A stretch of DNA of 64,000 bases from Firmicutes bacterium HGW-Firmicutes-2. Lineage in GTDB: Bacteria; Bacillota; Clostridia; Lachnospirales; Vallitaleaceae. The notes beneath the pieces are model-generated. The model saw only the letters and a list, made by a program, of their open reading frames with translations, did not search any database and was not told the origin of the DNA. Below, in pieces: positions 9,618-18,823 of the stretch. A program made the translations under genes and the position numbers. The first letter of the stretch is position 1. Each line of letters starts with the position of its first letter. The stretch lies in the NCBI GenBank assembly GCA_002841495.1, contig PGZV01000005.1, forward strand, positions 1-64,000, written 5' to 3'.

Positions 9618-9848
9618 ATGAGAATCTATATGTTATTAAATGAAGTGAAAGAAAGTGTTATTGGAAAGTTTAGAAACTTAATGATTGATGAAAGAGGCGA
9701 TGACGGAGGAACAAGAGGTGTAGGGTTTGTAGCGGGGATATTTGTTGTAATTACAGTCATTGGACTCATAGTAGCCGGAATAAATGCGGCGTTACCTAAC
9801 TTAATAACGGATATGTTTGATAAGGTGAGCGATACTCTTGGACTCTAA
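9618..9848 (+). CDS. Small Flp-like pilin
   Basis: This 76-residue protein has a short positively charged leader, the segment DERG-DDGG, then one long hydrophobic helix (GVGFVAGIFVVITVIGLIVAGI) and a short tail. This is the plan of a Flp-type prepilin cut after glycine by a prepilin peptidase, though the cut site is less canonical than EQG-ATA. The ATG at 9618 has AAAGGAGGAG upstream. It is probably the major subunit of the pilus, judged from its size and place. Confidence 0.72.
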   Translation: MRIYMLLNEVKESVIGKFRNLMIDERGDDGGTRGVGFVAGIFVVITVIGLIVAGINAALPNLITDMFDKVSDTLGL

Positions 9849-10314
9849 GATTGGAATTAAAATAGTGAAAAACAAATTTGAAAAGCTCATACACGATGAG
9901 CAGGGATATGTTTATGTTATTGTTGCTATTATAATTCTTCTAAGTGTCATTTATTGTGGTATCTCTTTGTATGAACCATTGGTCACAAGAGATAATGTGT
10001 TTCATGTTGCAAGCGTAATCGTTAATGAAATTCAAAGTGTTGGAGAGATAGACACGGAGATAGAAAATATGGTGGATGCGCTTTGTTTTGAGATGAATAT
10101 TAGTCCTAATATTTATTATGAAGGTAATTTTATTAACAGTACAAGAGGAACAAGGCTTATTCAGATTGGTGAACCCTTCTATGTGAATGTGGAATTAACG
10201 ATGCCAATAACATTGATGGATCCCATGTTCAGTAACCCTATTACTCATGATCTTGTCATAAAGAAAAGATTAAAAGGTGTTGGGCAAGTGTATTGGAGAC
10301 CGAGTGAAATGTAG
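9838..10314 (+). CDS. TadE-like pseudopilin 1
   Basis: This 158-residue protein has the leader LIHDEQG-YVYVIVAIIILLS, a clean prepilin-type processing site followed by one membrane helix, then an extracytoplasmic domain of about 120 residues. It begins at a TTG inside the end of the pilin gene, with AAGGTGAG upstream, so translation is coupled. TadE/TadF pseudopilins help start or regulate pilus assembly. Confidence 0.7.
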   Translation: MDSKIGIKIVKNKFEKLIHDEQGYVYVIVAIIILLSVIYCGISLYEPLVTRDNVFHVASVIVNEIQSVGEIDTEIENMVDALCFEMNISPNIYYEGNFINSTRGTRLIQIGEPFYVNVELTMPITLMDPMFSNPITHDLVIKKRLKGVGQVYWRPSEM

Positions 10315-10322
10315 GTGATAAA

Positions 10323-10802
10323 ATGGATGAAAAGAATGATGCGGGAACCTCAATACCTATGCTGTTTGGAGGCATTTTCCTATTTTTAGTGATCATTATG
10401 ATCATAATTGAAGTGCAGAATGTTTATGCAACACAAAGAAAAGTTAAAAAAGAATTACAAATAGCTGCGAATATTGCCATCGTTAAATCTATGGACGATG
10501 AATATAGAATAGATGGTGTATCGCAGATGGATGTAAGTATGATTGAATATGATTTTGAAGATTATTTGGTGGATGCACTAGACTTGTCGATGTCGACAAT
10601 GGAACATCGTAATGGCAACTATGAATATGCCGTTAATATTTTAAGTATTACGCCAACAGAAAACCCACCTAAACTGGAAGTAGGTGTGGTGGTATTCTTA
10701 AAGCCTATATTCTTGCAAGGATTATTGGAGGAGTATGTTGGGCCTAATATTAGATTTGAAATACCTATTGATATAGTAAGTAAAAACCAAAGATTGGACT
10801 AG
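10323..10802 (+). CDS. TadE/TadF-like pseudopilin 2
   Basis: This 159-residue protein has a short acidic leader ending NDAG, then a hydrophobic helix (IPMLFGGIFLFLVIIMIIIEV) and an outer domain with mixed strands. It is the second pseudopilin-like gene in the row, 8 bases after the first. The glycine before the helix fits prepilin peptidase cleavage. A unique function cannot be read from the sequence. Confidence 0.65.
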   Translation: MDEKNDAGTSIPMLFGGIFLFLVIIMIIIEVQNVYATQRKVKKELQIAANIAIVKSMDDEYRIDGVSQMDVSMIEYDFEDYLVDALDLSMSTMEHRNGNYEYAVNILSITPTENPPKLEVGVVVFLKPIFLQGLLEEYVGPNIRFEIPIDIVSKNQRLD

Positions 10803-10807
10803 ACATA

Positions 10808-11236
10808 ATGGTATTAATAAGATGGGGATTTATATTCATTGTTTCAGTTATGGCAACCGTTACGGACATTAAGTTTGGAAAAATTAGTAATAGATTAAGT
10901 GGCATCACCTTTATAATCAACTTAGTATTACTTATGGTAGATTATAATATAGAATATGTCATAGCTTTTGTAATAAGTCTAATTGCAAATATATTTTTAT
11001 TAGATGTGTTATATAAGGGTGGGGATGCGAAGATAATGATTAACATAGCCTTTGCAATTGGTTATAAGGCCCTATATGTATTTATATCGATGCTTATGAT
11101 ATTAATCATCATTTATGTCATTAAGATGATCATGAATTTTATCAAGAATAAGGCATTTAGAACGGCGGGTACAACCATATGTTGTCCGTCTATTCTTGGT
11201 GGTGTGATTTGTACATTTTGGATTTTTTATATTTGA
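10808..11236 (+). CDS. A24-family prepilin peptidase (TadV/CpaA type)
   Basis: This 142-residue polytopic membrane protein has both catalytic aspartate motifs of the A24 aspartic prepilin peptidases: TDIKFGKISN near residue 20 and GGDAK near residue 74. The short length, without the N-methylase domain, matches TadV/CpaA. It should cut the pilin and pseudopilins encoded just upstream. It is the last gene of the run; the next genes are on the other strand. Confidence 0.85.
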   Translation: MVLIRWGFIFIVSVMATVTDIKFGKISNRLSGITFIINLVLLMVDYNIEYVIAFVISLIANIFLLDVLYKGGDAKIMINIAFAIGYKALYVFISMLMILIIIYVIKMIMNFIKNKAFRTAGTTICCPSILGGVICTFWIFYI

Positions 11237-11248
11237 TACCTTAAGACT

Positions 11249-11503
11249 TCACCCACCGGCTGATAAGAACATCATCCTATAGGCATCCATTTGGATGTCT
11301 ATAATATTTTGGTCCCCTTCGAAGTATATCTCCGTCCTTGGCAGATGTATAATCCCATGTACTTGGTCATCTGAAGGTATGAGCTTGACATGCCAATGGT
11401 CGCCGTAATAATCATTTTCTGAGCAGGATGTCGAAACAGCATCAAAATAATCTTTTATGTAATGAAAGGGTATTCCACTTACAATTCGATTATTTGGTTT
11501 CAT
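11249..11503 (-). CDS. Small hypothetical protein coupled to an AraC regulator
   Basis: I do not recognise this 84-residue protein. It is soluble and rich in His, Asp and Tyr (YYGDHWHVKLIPSDDQVHG). Its start overlaps the stop of the AraC-type gene by 4 bases, so the two are translated together. The proximity to the tungstate genes makes a role in metal or cofactor sensing possible, but nothing in the sequence proves it. Confidence 0.55.
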   Translation of the reverse strand: MKPNNRIVSGIPFHYIKDYFDAVSTSCSENDYYGDHWHVKLIPSDDQVHGIIHLPRTEIYFEGDQNIIDIQMDAYRMMFLSAGG

Positions 11504-12351
11504 ATGAGATGATCCTGTTTGTATTTCATGGTGTATTGTTTAGGCGTCAGTCCGAGATGATGCTTAAAGAGTTTAATGAAATAGGAAATACTTTCAAAAC
11601 CAAGATCATAACTGACCTCGGATACGTTTTTGTGAAGCAACAATTCCTTTGCCTTATTGATTTTAAGTAAGTTGTGATAAGCTTTGGGTGTCAGCCCTGT
11701 TGCTTTCTTGAAAAGGGGTATCAAGTTAGAGGGGGACATGTTCAGTTCATAGGCTATCTCGTTCACCGTCATATCTGAACCTGAGAGATGGTCTTTGAGG
11801 CATTGAACCGCATACGCCACAGGCTCTTCTTTTTTTCGGGCACGAAGGGGCATCTTATAGTTTTTAATCAAGGTATAGACCATTTCCTGAGAAACCAGAT
11901 CAATGAGGAATTCTTTGTTCGGGTCCTGGCTCATACTGTAGGTGTTGATTCTTTCTATCTGTGACTTAATTTGAGCCATCAATTGATTGCGCACAACCGG
12001 TTTGTCAGCCGTTGTTACTTCATACTCGAATTGATGCTCAATGCGTTTAATCATATCATCCAATAGATTGTCGTTGATCTCATAGACAATGGCTTTGGTA
12101 TCTTCTTTCATTTCCATTTTGACGCTGGAATTTGGGGGCAATAAAATAAAATCAGAGGTGGAATAAGTGAACTCATTACCATCATTGATTTTAACATGTT
12201 TTGAACCTTCTACTATGGTACAAAGCCGTGTGTATTGGTAAGATTTATAAGTGGCTTTATAGTCTTTTGCAAGATCATAATATAGGATTTTGATGTACTC
12301 CGTTTCTATACCATCGTTCTTCTCAAAATAGCGATCAAAATTTTGAATCAT
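11500..12351 (-). CDS. AraC-family transcriptional regulator
   Basis: This 283-residue protein has an N-terminal cupin-like sensor domain (GSKHVKINDGNEFTYSTSDFILLPPNSSVKME) and a C-terminal double helix-turn-helix of the AraC/XylS type (VNEIAYELNMSPSNLIPLFKKATG and VSEVSYDLGFESISYFIKLFKHHLG). It is divergent from the tungstate operon, which is its most likely target. The promoter region between them holds an inverted repeat. TAGGAGG precedes the start. Confidence 0.88.
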   Translation of the reverse strand: MIQNFDRYFEKNDGIETEYIKILYYDLAKDYKATYKSYQYTRLCTIVEGSKHVKINDGNEFTYSTSDFILLPPNSSVKMEMKEDTKAIVYEINDNLLDDMIKRIEHQFEYEVTTADKPVVRNQLMAQIKSQIERINTYSMSQDPNKEFLIDLVSQEMVYTLIKNYKMPLRARKKEEPVAYAVQCLKDHLSGSDMTVNEIAYELNMSPSNLIPLFKKATGLTPKAYHNLLKINKAKELLLHKNVSEVSYDLGFESISYFIKLFKHHLGLTPKQYTMKYKQDHLI

Positions 12352-12434
12352 CCGTCGGCCTCCTAGGTCACAAAGCGTCTGCCTACTATCACCATAATAG
12401 CATAGCTACCCTATATTATCAACGGATGACGCTC

Positions 12435-12452
12435 CTGAGACAACTTTCTCAG
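12435..12452. promoter_or_regulatory. Inverted repeat between the AraC gene and tupA
   Basis: CTGAGA at 12435-12440 and TCTCAG at 12447-12452 form a 6-bp inverted repeat with a 6-base spacer, inside the 205-base divergent intergenic region. TATAAT-like sequence at about 12520 could be the -10 of the tup operon. The repeat may be an operator for the AraC protein, though it could also be chance. The rest of the intergenic stretch shows nothing more that I can support. Confidence 0.35.
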
Positions 12453-12556
12453 AAGATTTTTATAATTATGCGCTATTTTTTCTTAATAATCCGATAGTTT
12501 TTTGGACAGAATTACTATATAATTAAAATAAGATATGTTTAAACAGAGGGGATCGT

Positions 12557-13366
12557 ATGAATAGAAAAATCATTGGAATTATCATCCTATTGACTTTGAT
12601 TTTATCAGCGTGGGTTTTTGTGAATATGAATAAAGAACCAGAATTCATATTACTGTCAACAACAACAAGTACACAAGACAGTGGATTGTTGGATTATATT
12701 TTACCGGATTTTACGGCGCAAACCGGCATTGAAGTGAAAGTTGTGGCGGTTGGTACAGGAAAAGCCCTTCAAATGGGGCGTGATGGTGAGGCAGACGTCT
12801 TACTTGTCCATGCAAAATCCAGTGAAGTGGCGTTTGTAGAAGAGGGTCATGGTGTGGAGCGTTTTGATGTGATGTACAACGATTTTATACTGGTGGGACC
12901 ACAACCTCTTGAATACACGGGTATAGGTGAAACTCTAAAAGGCATTAAAAATTATGACGGGAAATTTGTCTCACGGGGTGACGATTCAGGCACCCATAAA
13001 AAAGAATTAAACCTATGGGCATCGGCAGGCATCGAGCCAGAAGGCGATTGGTACATATCAGCAGGAAAAGGTATGGGCGATGTACTCCAGATGGCCAATG
13101 AACTGCGTGCTTTTACCTTAACAGACCGAGCTACCTATCTTTCAATGAAAGATACATTAGAACTGGAGATTGTTTTTGAGGCCGACGCCCTTCTATTAAA
13201 TGAGTACGGTGTTGTTGCCGTGGATCCTTCTAAGAACAATGAGATTAACAACAGTGGTGCCAATGCCTTTATAGCGTGGCTTCTATCCTCTGATACACAA
13301 GAGATGATCGGTGAATTTGGTCATGACCTATATGGTCAAGCTTTATTTTTTCCGAATGCAAAATAA
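12557..13366 (+). CDS. tupA: Tungstate-binding ABC transporter lipoprotein-like receptor TupA
   Basis: This 269-residue extracytoplasmic receptor has an N-terminal membrane/signal segment and the TupA signature TTTSTQDSGLLDYILPDF followed by VKVVAVGTGKALQMGRDGEADVLLVHA, which lines the oxyanion site. The later SRGDDSGTHKKE segment is also typical. TupA binds tungstate with very high selectivity over molybdate in characterised members. It heads an operon with the permease and ATPase, consistent with the AOR enzyme encoded downstream. There is no Cys lipobox, so it may stay tethered by its N-terminal helix. Confidence 0.92.
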   Translation: MNRKIIGIIILLTLILSAWVFVNMNKEPEFILLSTTTSTQDSGLLDYILPDFTAQTGIEVKVVAVGTGKALQMGRDGEADVLLVHAKSSEVAFVEEGHGVERFDVMYNDFILVGPQPLEYTGIGETLKGIKNYDGKFVSRGDDSGTHKKELNLWASAGIEPEGDWYISAGKGMGDVLQMANELRAFTLTDRATYLSMKDTLELEIVFEADALLLNEYGVVAVDPSKNNEINNSGANAFIAWLLSSDTQEMIGEFGHDLYGQALFFPNAK

Positions 13367-13381
13367 TGAAGGAGCTTTTCG

Positions 13382-14021
13382 ATGGCGCTATTAATGGAAG
13401 GATTAAAAGAAGCATTATTATTGTTGTTTCGATTTGATAGAGAAGTCTATGGGATAATAGGATTATCCATCGGGCTTTCTTTTACTTCCACAATATTCTC
13501 GGCAATCATAGGGATTCCCTTGGGCTTGTATCTTGGAATTAAGCCCTTCAGGTTCAAGAAAACCTTCACCCGAACCATCTATACCATGATGAGTTTACCA
13601 CCGGTGGTGATCGGTCTCTTGGTGGCCTTGTTCCTCTCAAGGAGTGGCCCTCTCGGATCATTGGGTCTTATATTTACACCGACTGCGATGGTGATTGCTC
13701 AGATGATTCTCATCACCCCTATTATATTAGGTATTGTCTACAACGATGCAAAGCAACAAGACGCTGAAGTTGCTTATAACCGAGATGCGGATTACACTTT
13801 TGATTGCTTTAGTGACAGGATTTGGAAGAGCCACCTCTGAAGTGGGTGCCGTTATGATTGTAGGCGGTAATATTAAAGGCCACACAAGGGTCATGACCAC
13901 ATACATCGCCATGAACAGCTCTATGGGTAACTATGCTGTGGCGATTTCCATGGGGATTGTACTTTTACTGATTTCCTTTATGGTTAACACCATACTTTAC
14001 CATTATGTAGCGGGAGAATGA
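13382..14021 (+). pseudogene. tupB: Tungstate ABC permease TupB, frameshifted with internal loss
   Basis: The first frame (13382-13840) encodes the N-terminal helices through MAQMILITPIILGIVYNDAKQQ. The second frame (in phase with 14021) resumes with KTLKLLITEMRIT...TGFGRATSEVGAVMIVGGNIKGHTRVMTTYIAMN, which is clearly the C-terminal half of TupB. At the join near 13745-13775 the frame shifts, and roughly 16-20 residues usual in this family, covering the EAA-loop region that contacts the ATPase, are missing. A loss of about 50-56 bases would explain both. This is either a true mutation or an assembly error; the rest of the operon looks intact. Confidence 0.82.
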
Positions 14022-14022
14022 T

Positions 14023-14652
14023 ATGAATATTCAGGTTACGAATCTCATAAAAAAATATCAAGACAAAACCGTTGTGGATATGAACAGCATTGGATTTCTA
14101 AGCGGTAACATATATGGTGTTACAGGGGACAATGGTGCGGGTAAAACCACATTGTTAAAAATCCTAGCAGGACTTGAAAACCATGATTCAGGTAGCATCG
14201 TTTACAACGATCAACCCCTTGGACCAAGCCTGATGAAAAAAATCACTTATCTAAGCCAAACGCCTTATCTTATGAGAAGCAGCGTCTATGAGAACATTAT
14301 CTATCCGCTGAAAATCAGAAATGTGGACAGTAAAATCATAGAAAAAAAAGCCTTTGAAATTATGGAAGAGTTGCAAGTGACAGAACTGAGAGATCAATTG
14401 GCCACCCAATTATCCGGCGGAGAATCACAGAAAGTAGCTCTTGCAAGGGCCTTGGTATTTGATCCGGAAGTCTTGTTGTTGGATGAACCGACAGCCAGCA
14501 TTGATCCGGCTACCACCATGACAATTGAAGAAGCCATTACAAAAAGAAACAAGCTTCAGAATATGACCATAATCATGATTTCTCATAACATAGATCAAGT
14601 GAAGCGTGTGTGTGATGAGATTGTATATATGAAAAAAGGTAAAAGAATATAG
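14023..14652 (+). CDS. tupC: Tungstate ABC transporter ATPase TupC
   Basis: This 209-residue ABC ATPase has Walker A GDNGAGKTT, signature LSGGESQKVALARAL, Walker B VLLLDEPTASID and the switch His in MISHN. It is short, as usual for TupC, without a C-terminal regulatory domain. It starts one base after the tupB stop region. It should energise tungstate import with TupA and TupB. Confidence 0.9.
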   Translation: MNIQVTNLIKKYQDKTVVDMNSIGFLSGNIYGVTGDNGAGKTTLLKILAGLENHDSGSIVYNDQPLGPSLMKKITYLSQTPYLMRSSVYENIIYPLKIRNVDSKIIEKKAFEIMEELQVTELRDQLATQLSGGESQKVALARALVFDPEVLLLDEPTASIDPATTMTIEEAITKRNKLQNMTIIMISHNIDQVKRVCDEIVYMKKGKRI

Positions 14653-14657
14653 ATTTG

Positions 14658-14727
14658 TAAGTTATAGAAATTAAGTTATAGAAATCAAGTAATAGATATT
14701 AAGTTATAGATATTAAATCATAAAAAT
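14658..14727 (+). repeat. Five tandem 14-bp repeats between tupC and moeA
   Basis: Five consecutive 14-bp units start at 14658, 14672, 14686, 14700 and 14714. Units 1 and 2 are identical (TAAGTTATAGAAAT); units 3 and 4 differ at few positions and unit 5 is most diverged. Each unit starts with a stop-like TAA or CAA and none is coding. They could be protein-binding iterons, a spacer that insulates tupC from moeA, or plain slippage DNA. Confidence 0.85.
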
Positions 14728-14750
14728 ACATTATAGGGAAGGACCTCGCT

Positions 14751-15992
14751 GTGAATATTTTCAATATGAAATCACTCCATGATGCTAAAGCCATCGTACT
14801 TTCAAAAGACAATACCATAGAACTTAAAAGCGAAAGCGTCCATTTGCTAAATAGCCATGGCCGCATTGTGAGTGAAACTTTGTACGCACAGGTGGATATA
14901 CCGGCATTTAACCGTTCTACAGTCGATGGTTATGCCGTTAAAGTTAAAGATATATTGGGCGCCTCTGATAGCATACCCTCTATCTTGACGCCAAAAAGTG
15001 AAGTCTTAATGGGCGAAGCCGCTACAATGGTTTGTCACCTGGGTGAAGCGGTCTATGTACCAACCGGTGGCATGTTACCGGAAGGCGCAGATGGTATGGT
15101 TATGATTGAACATACAGAGATATTAGATGATCAGACCCTCCTTATTAAAAAACCCATAGCTTATGGCGAGAACATTACTTATAAAGGCGATGACTTAAAA
15201 GAAAAGGATGTTATTCTAGAAAAAGGTGAGAAGATATCAGCTTATGATATGGGCATACTTGCCGGTGTGGGCTTTGGTCAAGTCAAGGTTTTAAGTAAAA
15301 TCAAAGTGGCTATACTTTCCACAGGCGATGAGATCATCGACTGTGACCAAGTGCCAAATCCTGGACAGATTCGGGACATCAACGGATATACTTTATCAGG
15401 TGCGGTTATGGCTTGCGGCGGTGAGGTAGTTTATAAAGCCCTTATCAAAGATGATTTTGAAGCTTTAAGAGCGGCACTGGAGTATAGCGCCCAGATTGCA
15501 GATCTGGTCATTTTATCCGGTGGTAGTTCGGTTGGTACTTGTGATTATACCAAATCAGCCATTGAATCCTTTGAAACTGGAGAGATTCTAATGCACGGTA
15601 TATCTGTAAAACCTGGAAAACCAACGATCGTCGGTAAGGTAGAAGGTAAGATGGTCTTCGGCTTACCCGGTCATCCGGCAGCATCGGCCATTATCTTTGA
15701 AATACTGGTAAAGCCATATATTAGAAGTTCACAGATGCGACCATCAGATGATTTTAAAGTCCGTGCGATCATGACCACCAATCTTCATGCTGCGCCCGGA
15801 AAAGATACTTTTGTCATGACGGTTTTACACCGTGAGGAAGGCATCTATTACGCCACGCCGATACAAGGCAAATCCGGCCTTATGACCTTGCTTACAAAGG
15901 CAACAGGTTATATTCAGATCACCAGTGAACAAGAAGGTCTATACAAAGGCCAGGAAGTAGAAGTCACTCTAATCAAGGAGGTGTCAAGTTAA
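14751..15992 (+). CDS. moeA: Molybdopterin molybdenumtransferase MoeA
   Basis: This 413-residue protein inserts metal oxyanion into adenylylated molybdopterin. Visible MoeA features are FNRSTVDGYAV, the VYVPTGGMLPEGADGMVMIEHTE segment, the STGDEI motif, the GGSSVGTCDYTK motif, and the VKPGKPTIVGKVEGKMVFGLPGHPAA segment. The GTG at 14751 is chosen because TAGGGAAGG lies upstream. The stop TAA overlaps the ATG of the second moeA-type gene by one base. With a tungstate importer upstream it probably loads tungsten. Confidence 0.93.
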   Translation: MNIFNMKSLHDAKAIVLSKDNTIELKSESVHLLNSHGRIVSETLYAQVDIPAFNRSTVDGYAVKVKDILGASDSIPSILTPKSEVLMGEAATMVCHLGEAVYVPTGGMLPEGADGMVMIEHTEILDDQTLLIKKPIAYGENITYKGDDLKEKDVILEKGEKISAYDMGILAGVGFGQVKVLSKIKVAILSTGDEIIDCDQVPNPGQIRDINGYTLSGAVMACGGEVVYKALIKDDFEALRAALEYSAQIADLVILSGGSSVGTCDYTKSAIESFETGEILMHGISVKPGKPTIVGKVEGKMVFGLPGHPAASAIIFEILVKPYIRSSQMRPSDDFKVRAIMTTNLHAAPGKDTFVMTVLHREEGIYYATPIQGKSGLMTLLTKATGYIQITSEQEGLYKGQEVEVTLIKEVSS

Positions 15993-17862
15993 TGGGAAGA
16001 GATAACGTATACATTACCAACATTCCCCTTGAAGAAGCACTTAAAACTTACCTAGAAGCCTTGCCCAGTCCTGTAGGGACACAAATTATTGGCGCAGATG
16101 AAGCTTTACATAGAACAACAGCCAAGGCAATTTTTGCCAAACGTTCCTCGCCAGGTGACCATTGTGCAGCCATGGACGGTATTGCGGTGGTTGCAGAAAG
16201 AACCCATGGTGCTAACGAAAGAAATCCTTTGAAGTTGAAGCTTCATGATGATTATGAATACGTTAATACGGGTAACCTTATGCCTAGGGGTAAAGATGCA
16301 GTCATTATGATTGAAGATATCGCCCCTCTAGAAGATGACCAAGTGGAGATTATTGAAGCGGCCTATGCTTGGCAACACATTCGCCAAGTGGGAGAAGACA
16401 TTATTAGTGGAGAGATGATTCTACCAAGTAGGCACAAGATTAGACCTCTAGATCTAGGGGCACTGCTTAGTGGCGGTGTAGATCATATAGAGGTTCTTAA
16501 TAAAATGAGATTGTTCAATCCATGGAAGCTCTGGAAAAAGGTAAAATACTAGATACCAACTCCAGTGTCATCAAAGGCTTATTGTTAGAGTTGGGTTGTG
16601 AACCTATAGTCTATGCGCCTGCAATAGATGATCCGGCCATACTAACAGCAGCTATAAAAAAGGGCATAGAGGAAAATGATTTTCTCATGACCATCGCCGG
16701 TTCCTCAGCAGGGTCAAAAGACTTTACTGTAAATATTATAGAAGAGCTTGGCGACGTGATTGTTCATGGTGTAGCCATTAAGCCAGGTAAACCGACGATT
16801 CTTGGGATGATTGATGGCAAGGGTATTGTAGGTCTTCCAGGCTATCCGGTTTCAGCTTTTTTTGCCTTTGAAAAATTTGTTAGACCATTAATTGAATCCT
16901 GGTATGGATTGCCCCATGCCCATCAACAAGTTAAGGCCAAACTGACCCAAAGAATTATATCCTCAGTTAAAAATGAAGAACTCATAAGGGTTACAGTGGG
17001 TCAAGTGGAGGATCAGTGGATTGTGACACCCCTAAGTAGAGGTGCCGGCGCCACCATGAGTCTGGTAAGGGCCGACGGGATATTAACGGTTCCAAGACTT
17101 TTTGAAGGGATTGAGTCCGGTGAATGGGTTACAGTCGAATTAATGAAAGCACTTGAGGACATCGAACAACGTTTGGTAATCATCGGCAGTCATGATCTAC
17201 TGATTGATATCATCGCCGATGAAATGCCGATATCTTCAACCCATGTCGGTAGCTTTGGCGGACTCATGGCTATGAAGAAAAAAGAATGTCATATTGCACC
17301 CATTCATCTCATCGATGAAACCACAGGGATTTACAACATATCCAGCGTTAAGAAAATGTTCCCGAAGGGGGATATGTCACTGATTCAAGGGGTTAAGCGT
17401 CTTCAAGGCCTGATGGTAAAAAAAGGCAATCCAAAAGGTATTACGAAGTTTGAAGACTTAATCAAAGAGGGCATTGTCTTCGCTAACAGGCAAAGAGGCG
17501 CCGGTACACGACAACTTCTGGACTTTGAATTAAAAAAGAGGGACATAGATCCAGAGAACATAGAAGGTTATCATAGGGAGTTAACCACCCATATGGCAGT
17601 AGCTGTAGCGGTCTTATCTGAAGGTACGGATGTGGGACTTGGCATCTATGCGGCGGCAGAAACCATGGGCCTTGATTTCATTCCCATTGGGTATGAAGCC
17701 TATGACTTTTTGGTTTCAGATAAGGTTTTGGAAGAACCTAGAATAAAGAATTTTATTAAGGTCTTGAAGTCCGAGGGATTTAGGCATAAACTAGAATTAA
17801 TAGGTGGTTATACCTATAATGACGCGGGAAGCATACTTCAGATAGGAGCACAGGATGATTGA
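15992..17862 (+). pseudogene. MoeA fused to a periplasmic-binding-like domain, frameshifted
   Basis: Frame one (15992-16552) gives the MoeA N-terminal domains (CAAMDGIAVVAERTHG, YVNTGNLMPRGKDAVIMIED). Frame two, in phase with 17862, resumes at EIVQSMEALEKGKILDTNSS and continues through the MoeA core (IAGSSAGSKDFT, IKPGKPTILGMIDGKGIVGLPGYPVSA) into a C-terminal substrate-binding-like domain (about residues 390-620; RQRGAGTRQLLDFEL). At 16505-16515 the family motif PTGDE is lost. A deletion of 28 bases would restore exactly the missing residues and the frame. Members of this fused family occur beside MoeA in Clostridia. Confidence 0.85.
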
Positions 17863-18811
17863 CAGTTATGGTAGGAAAATCAATTATTTAAGATTATCAG
17901 TGACCGATCGATGCAACTTAAGGTGTCAGTATTGCATGCCGGAAAATGGCATCGAGAAAATGGAACATAAAGATATCCTCTCCATTGAAGAGATGGATAC
18001 CATCGTCGGCATATTTGCAAAAATGGGCATCACTAAAATAAGACTAACCGGTGGTGAACCACTGGTGCGTGGCGGTATTCTTACGCTGATAAAGAAAATC
18101 AAAGCCCATCAGGAGATTAAAGAAGTTGCCCTCACCACCAATGGGCTACTCTTAAAAGAGATGGCTAGGGATTTGAAAGATAGTGGTCTTGATCGTGTGA
18201 ATATTAGTGTGGATTCACTTGACCCGGAGAAATTTTCAAGGATGACACGGGGTGGTCATTTGGAAGATTTGCTTGCAGGTATCAAAGAAGCTAAGCGTGT
18301 GGGGTTGACCCCCATCAAGCTAAACGTGGTGCTTATCGGCGGTTTTAACGATGACGAGATTCCGGATTTTGTTGCCATGACAAAGGATCAAGCCATAGAT
18401 GTCAGGTTCATCGAACTTATGCCCATTGGCGAAGTAGCAAGATGGTCAAAAAGCAACTTCCTTGCCAATCAAACGGTACTGGAACGGGTGCCTGAATTAA
18501 CACCAGTAGAAGATGAAGACCCTGCATCACCGGCAAAGTATTACAGACTCCCCGGTGGAAAAGGCAAAGTCGGTCTGATTAGTCCAATCACCTGCAAGTT
18601 CTGTGAGGACTGTAACAGGATTAGGCTGACACCGGAAGGCAAGCTTAAGTACTGTCTGCATTCTGACGAAGAATTCGACCTTAAAAAAGCACTAGATGAA
18701 GGCGTAGATCTTAGTAAATATATCATAGAATCCATACAGAAAAAACCGAAGGAACATAATCTGGAGAACGGCAAAAGCATCATAAGGAACATGGTGCAAA
18801 TCGGAGGCTGA
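17855..18811 (+). CDS. moaA: GTP 3',8-cyclase MoaA
   Basis: This 318-residue radical-SAM enzyme makes the first pterin intermediate from GTP. It has the SAM cluster motif CNLRCQYC near residue 20, the LTGGEPL motif, the second cluster cysteines CKFCEDCNRIRLTPEGKLKYC, and the conserved C-terminal double glycine (MVQIGG). Its start overlaps the previous gene by 8 bases. The full length is usual for the family. Confidence 0.96.
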   Translation: MIDSYGRKINYLRLSVTDRCNLRCQYCMPENGIEKMEHKDILSIEEMDTIVGIFAKMGITKIRLTGGEPLVRGGILTLIKKIKAHQEIKEVALTTNGLLLKEMARDLKDSGLDRVNISVDSLDPEKFSRMTRGGHLEDLLAGIKEAKRVGLTPIKLNVVLIGGFNDDEIPDFVAMTKDQAIDVRFIELMPIGEVARWSKSNFLANQTVLERVPELTPVEDEDPASPAKYYRLPGGKGKVGLISPITCKFCEDCNRIRLTPEGKLKYCLHSDEEFDLKKALDEGVDLSKYIIESIQKKPKEHNLENGKSIIRNMVQIGG

Positions 18812-18823
18812 AAAGGAGGCAAT

